Assembly: GCA_905147135.1 (NCBI GenBank)
Contig: LR990046.1
Coordinates: 19,808,501 to 19,872,500, forward strand
DNA from: Blastobasis lacticolella
Taxonomy: Eukaryota; Arthropoda; Insecta; Lepidoptera; Blastobasidae
Direction of reading: 5' to 3'
DNA: 64,000 bases
Every line of letters begins with the position of its first letter. The first letter of the stretch is position 1. A program made the position numbers and the translations under genes. Below are positions 1-9,610 of this stretch, one piece after another. The notes under the pieces are model-generated. The model was not told the DNA's origin and made no database searches. It saw nothing but the letters and a program-made list of their open reading frames with translations.

Positions 1-225
1 AAATTATGCTATTGCTAATAATGACAGATATGCCACTGCCGATAACCCTCGGCCGGTTTACTGGACACGTCCGGACGTCATTGCTCCAACCACGGTATGG
101 CTAAAACACGCACTAGGCTCGGAGGATTAGGAGATAATTCCCTCTCAGTAGGATTTGGGAGAACGTTTAGAGAAGGCCTGTGGTTAGGGGATTATGGGCT
201 AATATATATCGATGATATGAGATGA

Positions 226-345
226 GGAGCGGTGATTGAGTGTTAACGGTATCATACTCGTAAGCGAGAGGTACCGGGTTCGAATCCCACTGCGATGATG
301 TTCCAATTACTCTTTTCTCAGTTTTGTAAGCCAATGATATGGTGA
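226..345 (+). repeat. tRNA-headed SINE, head fragment
   Basis: A degraded tRNA-like head with a Pol III B-box-like GGTTCGAATCC near 277 and the phrase CTCGTAAGCGAGAGGTACCGG. The same head recurs at 37461, 46471 and, inverted, near 25678, 47452 and 54668. Only the 5' part is present here. Confidence 0.6.
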
Positions 346-521
346 GCGCAGTGAGCTCGGTATTTATGGTATAGCCAAAACTGTTTCCTTTACCACCACC
401 ACACACCACATCAAACAAACATTTAGCCCAGTTGTTGATGTTATTACAGAAAACTCGCCTAGAAATAGGGCGAGATATCCCCTTGTCTTTATAAAATGGA
501 CAACTCGCCCGCGGACCAGGA

Positions 522-665
522 GTACAACATGGAGTTCTTCAAAAAAGGGGTAAAAAGGTTTTTACGGTTTCGGCAATGCGTTGATGATGCCCCTTGCAAA
601 CGTTTGTAGGCTGCGTTGACTGCTTATTATCAGGCAGGCCGAAAGCTTGATTTCCATCTTAGCAG
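522..665 (+). repeat. LINE 3' fragment (family J)
   Basis: It encodes a degraded copy of the C-terminal tail seen in several places in the window (consensus roughly EFFKKGVTRFLRGRQRVGD), followed by a GGCTGCG-type 3' UTR. Other copies are at 3106, 29570, 54165 and, inverted, 30853. It is a Jockey/CR1-like non-LTR retrotransposon end common in Lepidoptera (family assignment from memory). Confidence 0.65.
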
Positions 666-1320
666 TAAAAATTCTTAAAAACTCTCTGAGTGACAGTCCA
701 CAGACGGTAGAACGCAGCTAAAGCACTCCTATTTGTCATATCTACTGATGCCAGATTTTTAACGCTACCCCTTCATGTAGAAGACAGATATGTTATATTA
801 CAACAGATATGAGCCGAAAAGGTGTAATCCAGTCACTATAAAAGTTTAAAGCAAATAACAATAATGCAATCCTCCAACACATAGTTGGGGCAATGAAAAC
901 TGGCTGCGTTCCAGCCGCCTGCGCCTGACACCCGTACCTTGGGATGCGCCTTTCGTGCCACCATTAAGTGCTTGCAGCGAGACCTGAATACAAATCTCCG
1001 ATTGCATTATACAATTCAGATTCGATGGTGTGTTAATATGCAATTGATTGAGGGCTCTGAACACTTTTGCACTCGGAGGAGAACTAATTGTAATCGGGTT
1101 TGGAATAAGTTATGGGAAACTGCCTTTCACCGAACAGTATAACCGAAATTTTTAAGGCCATATTTTACAAGCTTTTAAACTATGTATATTCGGGGATTAT
1201 CTTGCAAGCCTAATTTAACCCACTTCCCGGTGTTCAATTGAGCTTGGTATACTTATGTAACTTGGACGACAATGCATTAATATGGCACCATAGTATGGTA
1301 CCATATCTGGTCTGATAATG
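666..1320. other. No recognisable feature
   Basis: AT-rich sequence with short open frames only. I see no coding signature, repeat or RNA gene. Confidence 0.5.
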
Positions 1321-1321
1321 T

Positions 1322-1430
1322 TCAAAATTCAAAATTCAAAATTTATTTATTGATAAGGACATTAAATATCACTTTCATTCGTCAAAAAGGAGATAGAAAA
1401 TAGGAAGGAAGCACACAGTGACACACTGGC
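1322..1430 (-). repeat. LINE-like 3' tail
   Basis: Three tandem copies of TTCAAAA followed by TTTATTTATT read on the minus strand as an A-rich simple-repeat tail, as at the 3' end of a CR1-like LINE. The adjoining sequence to about 1430 is probably its 3' UTR, but no coding remnant confirms this. Confidence 0.4.
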
Positions 1431-1735
1431 CGCCCCATGGCAGCAGCAAACTTACCCCACGCCAGTCACGACCGGACCGTGCCCGGCAATGCCAGGCAAA
1501 GCCGGACCGCGCTCAATATATTATTACCACCTAAAACTACAGCAAGAGTAAGCCAGTCTACCAAGGCAGCACCCGTTCACGAGTATAACGCAGGGCCCAG
1601 CCATCGTCCAATTCAACCATATTTGAGGGAAAAGAGCGACCCGGCCCCCACGCCACCGCCAGACAGACTTTTAAGTGAGCGTGCATTACACATGCTGCAT
1701 GTGATAGGTACTCGTAGCTGCTCCCACCCTACTCT

Positions 1736-1910
1736 ATCCTATCCCTACCCTACCCCTAGCTTACCCCTACCATATTCTCCTAGTGCCTTAACCCTACCCT
1801 ACCGCTACCTTATCCCTACCCTACCGCTACCTTATCCCTACCCTACCACTATCTTACCCCTACGTTACCACTATCCTACCCCTACCCTACCACTATCTTA
1901 CCCCTATGGA
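1736..1910 (+). repeat. 22-bp C/T-rich minisatellite
   Basis: About eight degenerate units of the form TACCCTACCRCTAYCTTATCCC. The lack of stops in this composition creates a long spurious open frame across 1437-2006. It is not the insect telomeric repeat TTAGG. Confidence 0.75.
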
Positions 1911-2107
1911 ATTATTACCCCTAATGGAATCGGAAGGTGGTCCTGTGAACAACTGAACGCAACAAGATTACCCCATCCTGTTTTGGGCTCTTTGGAATGG
2001 TCTTGATGAGTATTATACCGCGTTATAAAAGCTTGTAATGAAAAAATATTTTTCGTTTGAGATGTTATTTATAGGCAAACATGTTCCAGTTTCAGCCGCA
2101 TCAATAT

Positions 2108-2335
2108 ATTTTTTTATGCTAAACAGTGACAAACGTGCAGACAGCCCAGCAGATGCAAAGCCGTAACTGTTGCTCATAACATTTACGATTCATGCATTTA
2201 GGATGCAGGCAACAAAAATTCAGAACCGCGGGTGCGTTGTCACTGTGAGGACTAAGATGAAATAACTCATGCCTGTTACCTATTGCGTTGGCTACCTTAT
2301 CTTTCAAGCCAAAACACAACAATGTTAGCATTATC
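2108..2335 (-). repeat. LINE 3' end (family Q)
   Basis: It starts on the plus strand with T7ATGCT and contains CGTTGTCACTGTGAGGACT. Close relatives are at 45113 (same orientation) and at 26930 and 48950 (opposite). The poly-T start implies the retroelement's 3' end is on the minus strand. Confidence 0.6.
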
Positions 2336-3105
2336 GTTTGGCGGTAGAAATAGATAAGGTGGACTCTTCACTCTTAAGAGTCCCACCACCTAATGTCATC
2401 TGGTGTTGTACTTGGCGACGAATATATGACATACCGACATGAAAATAAGCTGCACTTTTATATTTTTTCTACACTCCAATTTCTAACCAGCCTTCAAGCG
2501 TAGAGATTTCCACAAATCCCTATACTGATGCAGAGGAGACACTAGACAAACAGGTAGGTTAAATTAAAGTTTATAGCTACTATTATTGTACTTACAAATA
2601 AACAAAAACAATTACCCAATAGATTATAAAGACAAACTAAATACGTAATAATTATTGATGATGAACATGTAGAAATCTAAAAAGAAAATTAAAAAAATTC
2701 TTCACCTAACTTAAAGGCATCATACAACCCAAGCCCCGTTTGCCTTAGCTAGCGTAAAAAAGATTAAATCGTCCTCTCAAAGGTGGTACAAGTATGTACA
2801 GGGCGCGTGACGCATGCACCACGCTGGCAAGAGGCCAGAAGAGTCAGGTTTGCTCCAAACTGCACCCGTTATGCCGTTGCACCTAACTTTGGAACGTTAT
2901 CCTCAGCTGTTCCGTAAAAACTGACAGCTTCTACTCTTGAATTACTTCGTTGTTCTTTCTAGTCTTTTTGGATGTTTTTGTATATGTTTGTGATAACAAT
3001 TTGGCAGGTATTACAGACGTTGTGAGTATTAAAACTCGAAGTAGGTCGAACGAACGGTTTAACGCATGATTAAATACACACTAAGATTTTAGTGCGTTAA
3101 GGTTA
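2336..3105. other. No recognisable feature
   Basis: AT-rich sequence. No convincing coding or repeat structure was seen. Confidence 0.45.
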
Positions 3106-3325
3106 TGGAATACTTCCTGGAGAGGTTTTCCTTGGCGAGTACTTACTACATAAAGTTCTTCAAAAAAAGGGTGACAAGGTTTTTACGGGGTCGGCAGCGT
3201 GTTGGTGCTGCCCCAGGTAATGCAAACATACACAGGCTGCGGTGACTGCTTACCAACAGGCTTACCGTAAGCCTATTTGCCACCTCAGAGGTATTAAAAA
3301 GATATAAGCCAAAAAAAAAAAAATA
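3106..3325 (+). repeat. LINE 3' fragment (family J) with poly-A
   Basis: Same 3' end as at 522: an ORF tail, then GGCTGCGGTGACTGC, then an AGCC run followed by a tract of 13 A near 3310. The poly-A tail marks the true 3' terminus of this copy. Confidence 0.7.
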
Positions 3326-3652
3326 CATAAATATAAACTAAATACCAAACCGTTGTTAGAAATCTGAAACATCAATACAAAGAATACTTTCGTTTACTTC
3401 CTTGGTGTTGATGAAGTCCTTAGGCAGTGGCTATTTTCAATCAGGTGGCCCGCTTGCTCGTTTCTTGCCTAAACCTAACACAAAAAGGAAGCCTATAATA
3501 TCGGATCAAATTCCTAATTCTTATGATGGAAATAAAATTATTTAATCCTGTGATCCAATATGGCAAGAGATATGAAACAATGAACGATGGAAGATATTGA
3601 AGGAGGAATACTCTAGATGTTGAAAACGGCTGAAAAAAAGAATTTATGATAA
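3326..3652. other. No recognisable feature
   Basis: AT-rich sequence between the LINE 3' tail and a MITE end. Nothing supportable seen. Confidence 0.4.
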
Positions 3653-3653
3653 G

Positions 3654-3920
3654 AATGAGGAGTTTCCAGTAGGTATTGTCAGTTGGTTTCAAAAAGCATC
3701 AATAGATGGCGCTCCTACAATTTCGATAATCTTTATTTAATCTGTATGATGGTGGCAGTGATTTCATGCAGCCAACTAATACTGAACTTTAAAAAAAAAT
3801 TTTATTACTATAAACATAACTGTTAAAGGTTGAGTGAACTGTACAAATAAATATTTATATAAGTTGGCACTACGAGTATGTTCCATTATTATTACAACCT
3901 CTGAAATCGTTGAAAACTAT
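3654..3920 (+). repeat. MITE end (family A)
   Basis: Begins AATGAGGAGTTTCCAGTAGG and contains CAATAGATGGCGCTCC, matching the inverted right end of the complete MITE at 54825-55223. It continues with a sequence resembling the inverse of the internal part of that family (ACAACCTCTGAAATCG). The opposite terminus is not visible. Confidence 0.55.
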
Positions 3921-4061
3921 TGTAAGGTCTAATTAATTAATGCTCAAAATAATGTATTATTATGATTAATTAATATTGTATCCAGCTTAATCAAGTAAAT
4001 TGTACTGATTTGTTAACCTTTTAAGAAGTCAAGTGATGGCTGTATGAGAATAATACCTTCG
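3921..4061 (+). repeat. Repeat B, left part (Transib target)
   Basis: Nearly identical to 14341-14482, with a one-base difference in a T run as the only change noticed. It is interrupted at CTTCG by the Transib insertion and resumes at 8693. Confidence 0.9.
4057..4061. repeat. Target-site duplication, left (CTTCG)
   Basis: The five bases CTTCG occur directly before the left terminus and again at 8693-8697, but once at the uninterrupted copy (14478-14482). Five-base duplications are the Transib rule. Confidence 0.9.
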
Positions 4062-4629
4062 CACACTATTCCAAGAACCCTTGGGACCTGACATTTCGAA
4101 CTAAGCTCGGAATGTGACGCGTTGTGTTGTTCTAAATGATAAGCAAAAACTCCCGTGTGGAAATTCCTTATAGTTTTGGAAAAAACTCAAACCTAAGTAG
4201 GTCGATTTTTTTCACTTCGAAAGTAAAATATATTTTTTTCTACCAGAACAATTACTTTATTTGCCTAACTTTTTACATAAATTTATTGAGCGTTTAGAAC
4301 CCTTTTTTTTTATCACCACCCCTAGTCGAAAATGTAAGCGTAAGGCGAAATAATATTTATTTTCATTAAAATGGTTTTATTTTAATATCTTTAATAATTA
4401 AAGCTATTAGCACCCAAAAATCTATTTAAAAGGTAGAGCATTAAGCTGTCTATCTTCTTTAAAAAAAACAGCTGCTAATTCCGTGGGATATTGGAGAAAT
4501 TCGATTCTAAATATTTCCTAACTACAAACCCCTGAAACTTAGTAATAGCAATATTTCATATACACATTTGCTATGAACTTTTAGTAAGGTCCAAATTTAA
4601 GAATACAATGTATTGAACGATTTTTATTG
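4062..4629 (+). repeat. Transib left terminal inverted repeat
   Basis: Pairs with 8125-8692 in inverse orientation along almost its entire length with scattered substitutions and small indels. Very long ends for this superfamily, where a few tens of bases is more usual. Confidence 0.9.
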
Positions 4630-4633
4630 TATT

Positions 4634-4900
4634 ACTAGCTGTTACCCGCGGCTTCGTCCGCGGCAAATAGTACAGTGGAGCAGAAAACAAAATAAGTTTT
4701 TTTTTAAAATTCCACATTTTTTGGCACAATCTTTTATCGTCACCAGGGAGATCTTGGGGCATTTAATGCATAACAAAAATTTTATGTCCGGTCAGTTAAC
4801 TGCAAAGGTTAACCCTTGAGGAGCTGATCCTAGATGCACTTTCAGGTTATGCTTATCATAATAATGCACCGTCATCCAAACTAAACAGATATCTGCATTA
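4634..4900 (+). repeat. Nested lepidopteran repeat fragment
   Basis: Starts CTAGCTGTTACCCGCGGCTTCG, the head of a very common lepidopteran retroelement-derived repeat (recognised from memory; a relative is at 48481). The right boundary is uncertain. It lies between the Transib left end and the transposase gene. Confidence 0.5.
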
Positions 4901-5197
4901 AAAATGAGTTAATATTAGTTATAATGAGTTATAAAGTATTGTTGGTAATTTTAGTATTTATCTTTTTCTTGCAAAATTATCATTATATAATAATTATATT
5001 AACGTCAGATTGAAATCCATATTTGGTTGCAAGCATAGGTTTTTTGTTATACGTCTTTTAGTACCTTTAATAGGTTATACCATTTAATTCATTCGATGAA
5101 GGGCTAGGTGTGGCGTGGGAAGGGGTCCACCCTCGTTAGGCGTTAGCTAAAACCCCACGTCAATACATCTAGCCTGGAGAAACGGGGGCGAGGCGAC

Positions 5198-7654
5198 ATG
5201 GAGCCGTTTCAGACCCATGCCGCCGCCAGTGATGCTGTGGATACCGCCACAGCCGGCACCTTTCCCTCTCCGGAGGTGACCGCAAGTATGTTAGGAGAAT
5301 GTGATGCTGTGGGTAGCGCCACAGCCGGCACCTTTCCCTCTCCGAAGGTGTTCGCAAGTACACGAGGAGAAACTAGTCCTGGACAAATAGAAGCCGGTAC
5401 TTCTTCGGGAATGAGTAGTGGAAATTGTAATTCGCGTTTGGCAGTTTATCGGGAGTTTGTTGCTAAAAGCCGTCATATTTATCCAAATGGTCGGCCACCT
5501 GACTTGAATAACTCGGAAAGAATAGACAGTGTATTTACATTACTTGGCGACAAACTTAAGCCCATTGAGGCAATCGATGAAAACGACAAAAAAGCTCTGC
5601 TTAATGCAGTAGCAAGATTTATTAACAAAGCGGAAACAAAATATAATAAGGAGTGTAAAAGAAATGCTTATTTATTTGAAACAAAGAATAAAATGTGGCT
5701 AAATAAATATTTTCTTGATGACCTTCCTGAAGCAATAAAAATTGTGAGTGCCGCTTCATTACCTAGTCCGAGAAGTGCAAAATATATGTCCCTTAGTTGC
5801 CGTCAACAGCGAAGACAAACTAAATTATTGGCAGAAACACTCAGCGAAGAGCCACCTGCGAAATTAGTTAAAGCATTCACTGAAGCTATAGCGCATTCTT
5901 CTAGTTCACCAGATTCTTCTCTAATTCACAACGCTAAAGAAATTGAATCAATTATAGATACATGCATAGAAAATCCTGCAAAAATTACAGAAATATCAAA
6001 AGAAATTAAAAAATCCGGTTCAGATAAAAAACCACAACCCTATTCTCCCGATGAAGCGCTGGCTTTTATCATTGACTCGAATATAAGTGTAGATACATAT
6101 AGATTCATGCGCCAAGATCTTCTCAAAAGAGGATATCCTGCGTATCCACCTTATAATTTGGTTCATGATTCTAAATCTTTGTGCTACCCTAAAGATGAAA
6201 TCCTAATAAGTGAGTTCGAGGCTTCTGTTTCGCTACAAGGACTTATAGATCACACTTTTGAAAGGATCATTCAAACAATTGACCCAATAGTGACTCAATA
6301 TTGTGAACAAAAAAGTCTTAAACAAATTGAATGTTCTTTTGAAGCGTCATGGGGTTTTGATGGGAGTACCGGGCAATCCTTATATAAACAAAAACATTCT
6401 GCAGAATTTGATGAAAATTGTCTTTTTGCCACCACATTTGTACCCCTACGGATCACTCATAATAGCCAAATAATCTGGTTGAACCCGTGTCCACAGTCCT
6501 ATCGCTCTTGTCGGCCACTGCATATTCAATACCGCAAAGAAACAAAAGAGTTAATACTTTCGGAAAAAAAAAATATTGAGAACCAAATTCAGAATTTAAA
6601 TTTATCATTTGCATACACCACAAAAAATCAACTCGTTACAGCGAAACACAACTTAACACTTAGTTTGATAGACGGTAAAGTCCTTAATATTATCACTGAC
6701 ACTAATACACAATCAAAATGTCCAATCTGTAAGTTGACTGCGGCAAATTTTAATAAATTAGAGGTAGCCTATGCAAGGCCATCTGAACCAAGCACGTTAA
6801 AATATGGAATTTCGCCTCTACATGCGTGGATAAGGGTATTGGAATTTTTACTTAACCTTTCCTATAAAAATGATCCAGCTGTAAAAATATGGAGACTTCG
6901 ACATAATTCACCAGAAAGCCAAATAGTTAAAGAGAGAAAATTAAAAATTCGAAACGCACTAAAAGATCAACTCGGTTTGCTAGTAGATGTGGTCAAACCG
7001 ACGGCAGGGACGACTAACGACGGTAATACCGCAAGAATGGCGCTGAATGACAAAAACCGCCATAAATTTGCGCATATCTTAGAACTAGATTCGTGGTTAG
7101 TAGATAGCCTGTACTACATTCTAGTTGCAATCAGTTGTGGATTGCCTATCGACACCCACAAATTCGATTTGTTCTGCAAAGAAACTGCAAAAAAATATGT
7201 TGCTGCATATGGGTGGCACCCTATGACCCCAACAATTCATAAAATACTAGTACACGGTAAAGAAATTATGGACAATTCTGCTTTACCGGTTGGAATGCTC
7301 TCAGAGCAGGCTGCAGAGTCACGAAATAAATTTTGGCGCAGCGACCGAGAGCACCACACAAGAAAAATGGAAAGAAAAAAAACAATACAAGATTTGTTTC
7401 ACCGTGCATTAGAATCGTCAGATCCTGTTATTTCCAATGTTCGCCTAAAGAGCCGCCGAAACAATATGAAAAAGATTACTTTGCCACATCAAGTAAGAAA
7501 TATGCTCAAGGACTTTGAAGTGACAACCAAAGATAATAATGAAGAAGAAGAAAAAGAAGATAGCATTGAGAATGCTATGGAATACCCTGTACATAATCAA
7601 GGCCAAGACACTATTGTTTTGACAAAAGAAACTACCATTTATGAAGATTTTTAG
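5198..7654 (+). CDS. Transib transposase (RAG1-like recombinase)
   Basis: 818-residue uninterrupted protein predicted to cut and re-join transposon ends in the nucleus. Landmarks that line up with the RAG1 core: first acidic residue D388 in WGFDGSTGQS (RAG1 D600), second D492 in LIDGK (D708), and third E707 in SEQAAESRNK (E962). The zinc ligands are C508 and C511 in CPIC, and H681 and H686 with the same five-residue spacing as RAG1 H937 and H942. The NDGNTAR motif typical of Transib lies between. After E707 comes the basic stretch HHTRKMERKK. The N-terminus has a 24-residue direct duplication (residues 12-34 and 36-58, sharing TAGTFPSP), and the C-terminus is acidic. No RING or ubiquitin-ligase region like that of RAG1 is apparent. 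The start at 5198 is the first ATG of the frame. Length is somewhat above the ~700 residues I recall for the family, accounted for by both tails. Confidence 0.9.
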   Translation: MEPFQTHAAASDAVDTATAGTFPSPEVTASMLGECDAVGSATAGTFPSPKVFASTRGETSPGQIEAGTSSGMSSGNCNSRLAVYREFVAKSRHIYPNGRPPDLNNSERIDSVFTLLGDKLKPIEAIDENDKKALLNAVARFINKAETKYNKECKRNAYLFETKNKMWLNKYFLDDLPEAIKIVSAASLPSPRSAKYMSLSCRQQRRQTKLLAETLSEEPPAKLVKAFTEAIAHSSSSPDSSLIHNAKEIESIIDTCIENPAKITEISKEIKKSGSDKKPQPYSPDEALAFIIDSNISVDTYRFMRQDLLKRGYPAYPPYNLVHDSKSLCYPKDEILISEFEASVSLQGLIDHTFERIIQTIDPIVTQYCEQKSLKQIECSFEASWGFDGSTGQSLYKQKHSAEFDENCLFATTFVPLRITHNSQIIWLNPCPQSYRSCRPLHIQYRKETKELILSEKKNIENQIQNLNLSFAYTTKNQLVTAKHNLTLSLIDGKVLNIITDTNTQSKCPICKLTAANFNKLEVAYARPSEPSTLKYGISPLHAWIRVLEFLLNLSYKNDPAVKIWRLRHNSPESQIVKERKLKIRNALKDQLGLLVDVVKPTAGTTNDGNTARMALNDKNRHKFAHILELDSWLVDSLYYILVAISCGLPIDTHKFDLFCKETAKKYVAAYGWHPMTPTIHKILVHGKEIMDNSALPVGMLSEQAAESRNKFWRSDREHHTRKMERKKTIQDLFHRALESSDPVISNVRLKSRRNNMKKITLPHQVRNMLKDFEVTTKDNNEEEEKEDSIENAMEYPVHNQGQDTIVLTKETTIYEDF

Positions 7655-8124
7655 CGTTTTCCATCACAAAAAAAGAACTGTACTAGGGGTGCTAAAGATA
7701 ACTGATATATGACTACTTATTTATAATATTAGATTTCCATTTCATTGTACACAATAAGGTATGTATAATAATCAGTGATCAGATAATCCAGTGATAGACG
7801 CAGTACGTGACATAGAGTTGATAATACCACCTCTAAAATATAAAATAATTATTTTGATACCTGTTTTAAAAAGTGTTTTCAAATTGTGTTGTTGGATTTT
7901 ATAAAAATAATAATATATTGTTACTGATTTGAAGAGAATTATTCCATTTTTTAAAGATACTCAAATTGTGTATTGTGTCACATTAAATTGTTTTAAATGG
8001 TAAATTTGTTATACACAAACAATTTTTACATTTTTTAGGGATGGTATTACCACTCTATGTTACGTACTACTTCGAATTTTAGGTAAATATGCACTGGAAT
8101 ATCCGATCACTTATAATAATATAT
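7655..8124 (+). other. Transib 3' non-coding region
   Basis: AT-rich interval between the transposase stop codon and the right inverted terminus. No second gene, in particular no RAG2-like (Kelch repeat) frame, is present here or elsewhere in the element. Confidence 0.7.
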
Positions 8125-8692
8125 CAAATACAAATCGTTCAATCCATTGTATTTTTAAATTTAGACCTTACTAAAAGTTCATAGCAAATTTGTATATGAA
8201 ATATTGCTATTACTAAGTTTCAGGCGTTTGTAGTTTGTAAATCTTTAGAATCGAATTTCTCCTATATCCCACGGAATTAGCAGCTGATTTTTTTTAGGAA
8301 GATAGATAGCCTAATGTTCTACCTTTTAAATAGATTTTTGGGTGCTAATAACATGAATTATTATAGATATTAAAATAAAACCATTTTAATGAAATAACAT
8401 ATTATTTCGCCTTACGCTTACATGTTCGACTAGGGGTGGCGATAAAAAAATAGGGTTTTAAACGCTCAATAAATTTATGTAAAAAGTTGGGCAAATAAAG
8501 TAATTGTTCTGGTAGAAAAAAAAAAATTTACTTTCGAAGTAAAAAAAATCGACCTACTTAGGTTTGAGTTTTCTCCAAAAGTATAAGGAATTTCCACACG
8601 GGAGTTTTTGCTTATCATTTAGAACAACACAACGCGTCACATTCCGAGCTTAGTTCGAAATGTCAGGTCCGAAGGGTTCTTGGAATAGTGTG
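8125..8692 (-). repeat. Transib right terminal inverted repeat
   Basis: Inverse of 4062-4629, ending GGAATAGTGTG at 8692, directly followed by the CTTCG duplication. Confidence 0.9.
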
Positions 8693-8697
8693 CTTCG
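8693..8697. repeat. Target-site duplication, right (CTTCG)
   Basis: Copy of 4057-4061; repeat B resumes with GGTAGCG straight after it. Confidence 0.9.
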
Positions 8698-8841
8698 GTA
8701 GCGTTTGACATTTGAATAATTTATAAGAGTGAGTGTGATTATGTTTTCGGTGGCTTTGTATAGAAGATGATTGTAATACCAAAATAACTAATACCACGGA
8801 ATAAATCATTGTTATTATTGATAAAACGGAGTTTTACTACA
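8698..8841 (+). repeat. Repeat B, right part
   Basis: Continues repeat B after the insertion and matches 14483-14626 almost base for base up to TTTTACTACA. Confidence 0.9.
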
Positions 8842-9231
8842 TATCAGAAGTGGTAAGTGGCCCATGTTTTACATTTATGTTTCTGTATTTGTACAAGAGA
8901 AAATTCCTTTCGCTCTTCGAAACGTAACTTGGGGTTTCGCAACTGGTTACGACGGAATACTAACCCAATACAACCATCTATTCACCACGTGAAGGAAGCA
9001 TTACAATTTCTCTTCCCTTGTTAATTTGTAAAATGATAAATTCTTTATTGACACTTTCATTGCTCGCATTGAATTTAATGGTTAGGGAATTAAAATTCAC
9101 TGTGAAATACCTACACTCTCACGTAGTAGATAAACCAATTAAGCTATCCACTCGGACCGCTTTGGCTCGACGTTTTAATACCTACATATTCTTTTGTAGT
9201 TGAGTAAAATTGTTAACGAATTTGTTTGTGT

Positions 9232-9610
9232 CCGAGATGCATGGAAAGCGATGACAGCTACCGGAGGCGCCTGAAGACGCCCGACCAGAGGTCGATCCGG
9301 TACGACAACGGTGGCGCCAGGCGCAGCCACAGCCGGGAGCGCTGCGGCCATAGCCTGCGCGGCGACAGTAGCTGAGTTAGCCGCTGAAGCCGCAGCCCTA
9401 GTCGTCGTTGCAGAAATTGCGGCAGCCTCCAAATGTGGGAGTTGGAATTGGACCAGGAGTGACAGCACTTTCGGGCGCTAAAAGAAGAAGTCTGCAGGGA
9501 GCGTAGCCGAATGGGACAAAACACCAGTGGCATCCATCGCCACCGCTCAGCTGTGGAGCGCACAAACGCTCATACGCCGTGAGGGTGAAGGCCGTGAACG
9601 TGAAGGTTCT
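9232..9610 (-). other. GC-rich block with alanine-rich minus frames
   Basis: A clearly GC-richer island in AT-rich surroundings. On the minus strand it encodes an alanine-rich stretch (9175-9468) and an overlapping second frame; the plus strand reads arginine/serine-rich with stops. It could be the remnant of a retroelement ORF1 or of a host exon. No domain is recognised. Confidence 0.3.

Larger units (their letters stand above)
4062..8692 (+). mobile_element. Transib DNA transposon, complete
   Basis: A 4,631-bp element with both termini, a target duplication on each side and one long transposase gene. The ends start CACACTATTCCAAGAACCC and are inverted repeats of about 568 bp. Transib is the RAG1-related cut-and-paste superfamily: its termini begin CAC like the recombination-signal heptamer, and it duplicates five GC-containing target bases, both of which hold here. 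The assignment rests on transposase motifs plus termini. A fragment of another repeat sits between the left terminus and the gene (4634 on). This copy looks recent and possibly still autonomous, though transcription and activity cannot be judged from sequence. Confidence 0.9.

Noticed and set aside
1736..1910. Interstitial telomere
   Set aside because: Units are CCCTACC-type of 22 bp, not the insect TTAGG/CCTAA pentamer.
1437..2006. 189-codon open frame
   Set aside because: Most of it lies over the C/T-rich minisatellite, which simply lacks stops; no domain or start context supports a gene.
5169..5476. Minus-strand frames over the start of the transposase
   Set aside because: Shadows of the transposase gene and its internal duplication.
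4057..8697. CACTA/CMC-type element with 3-bp duplication (TTC)
   Set aside because: Placing the end at GCACAC gives TTC, but the CAC start gives a perfect 5-bp CTTCG confirmed by the empty copy, and the protein motifs are Transib/RAG1-like.
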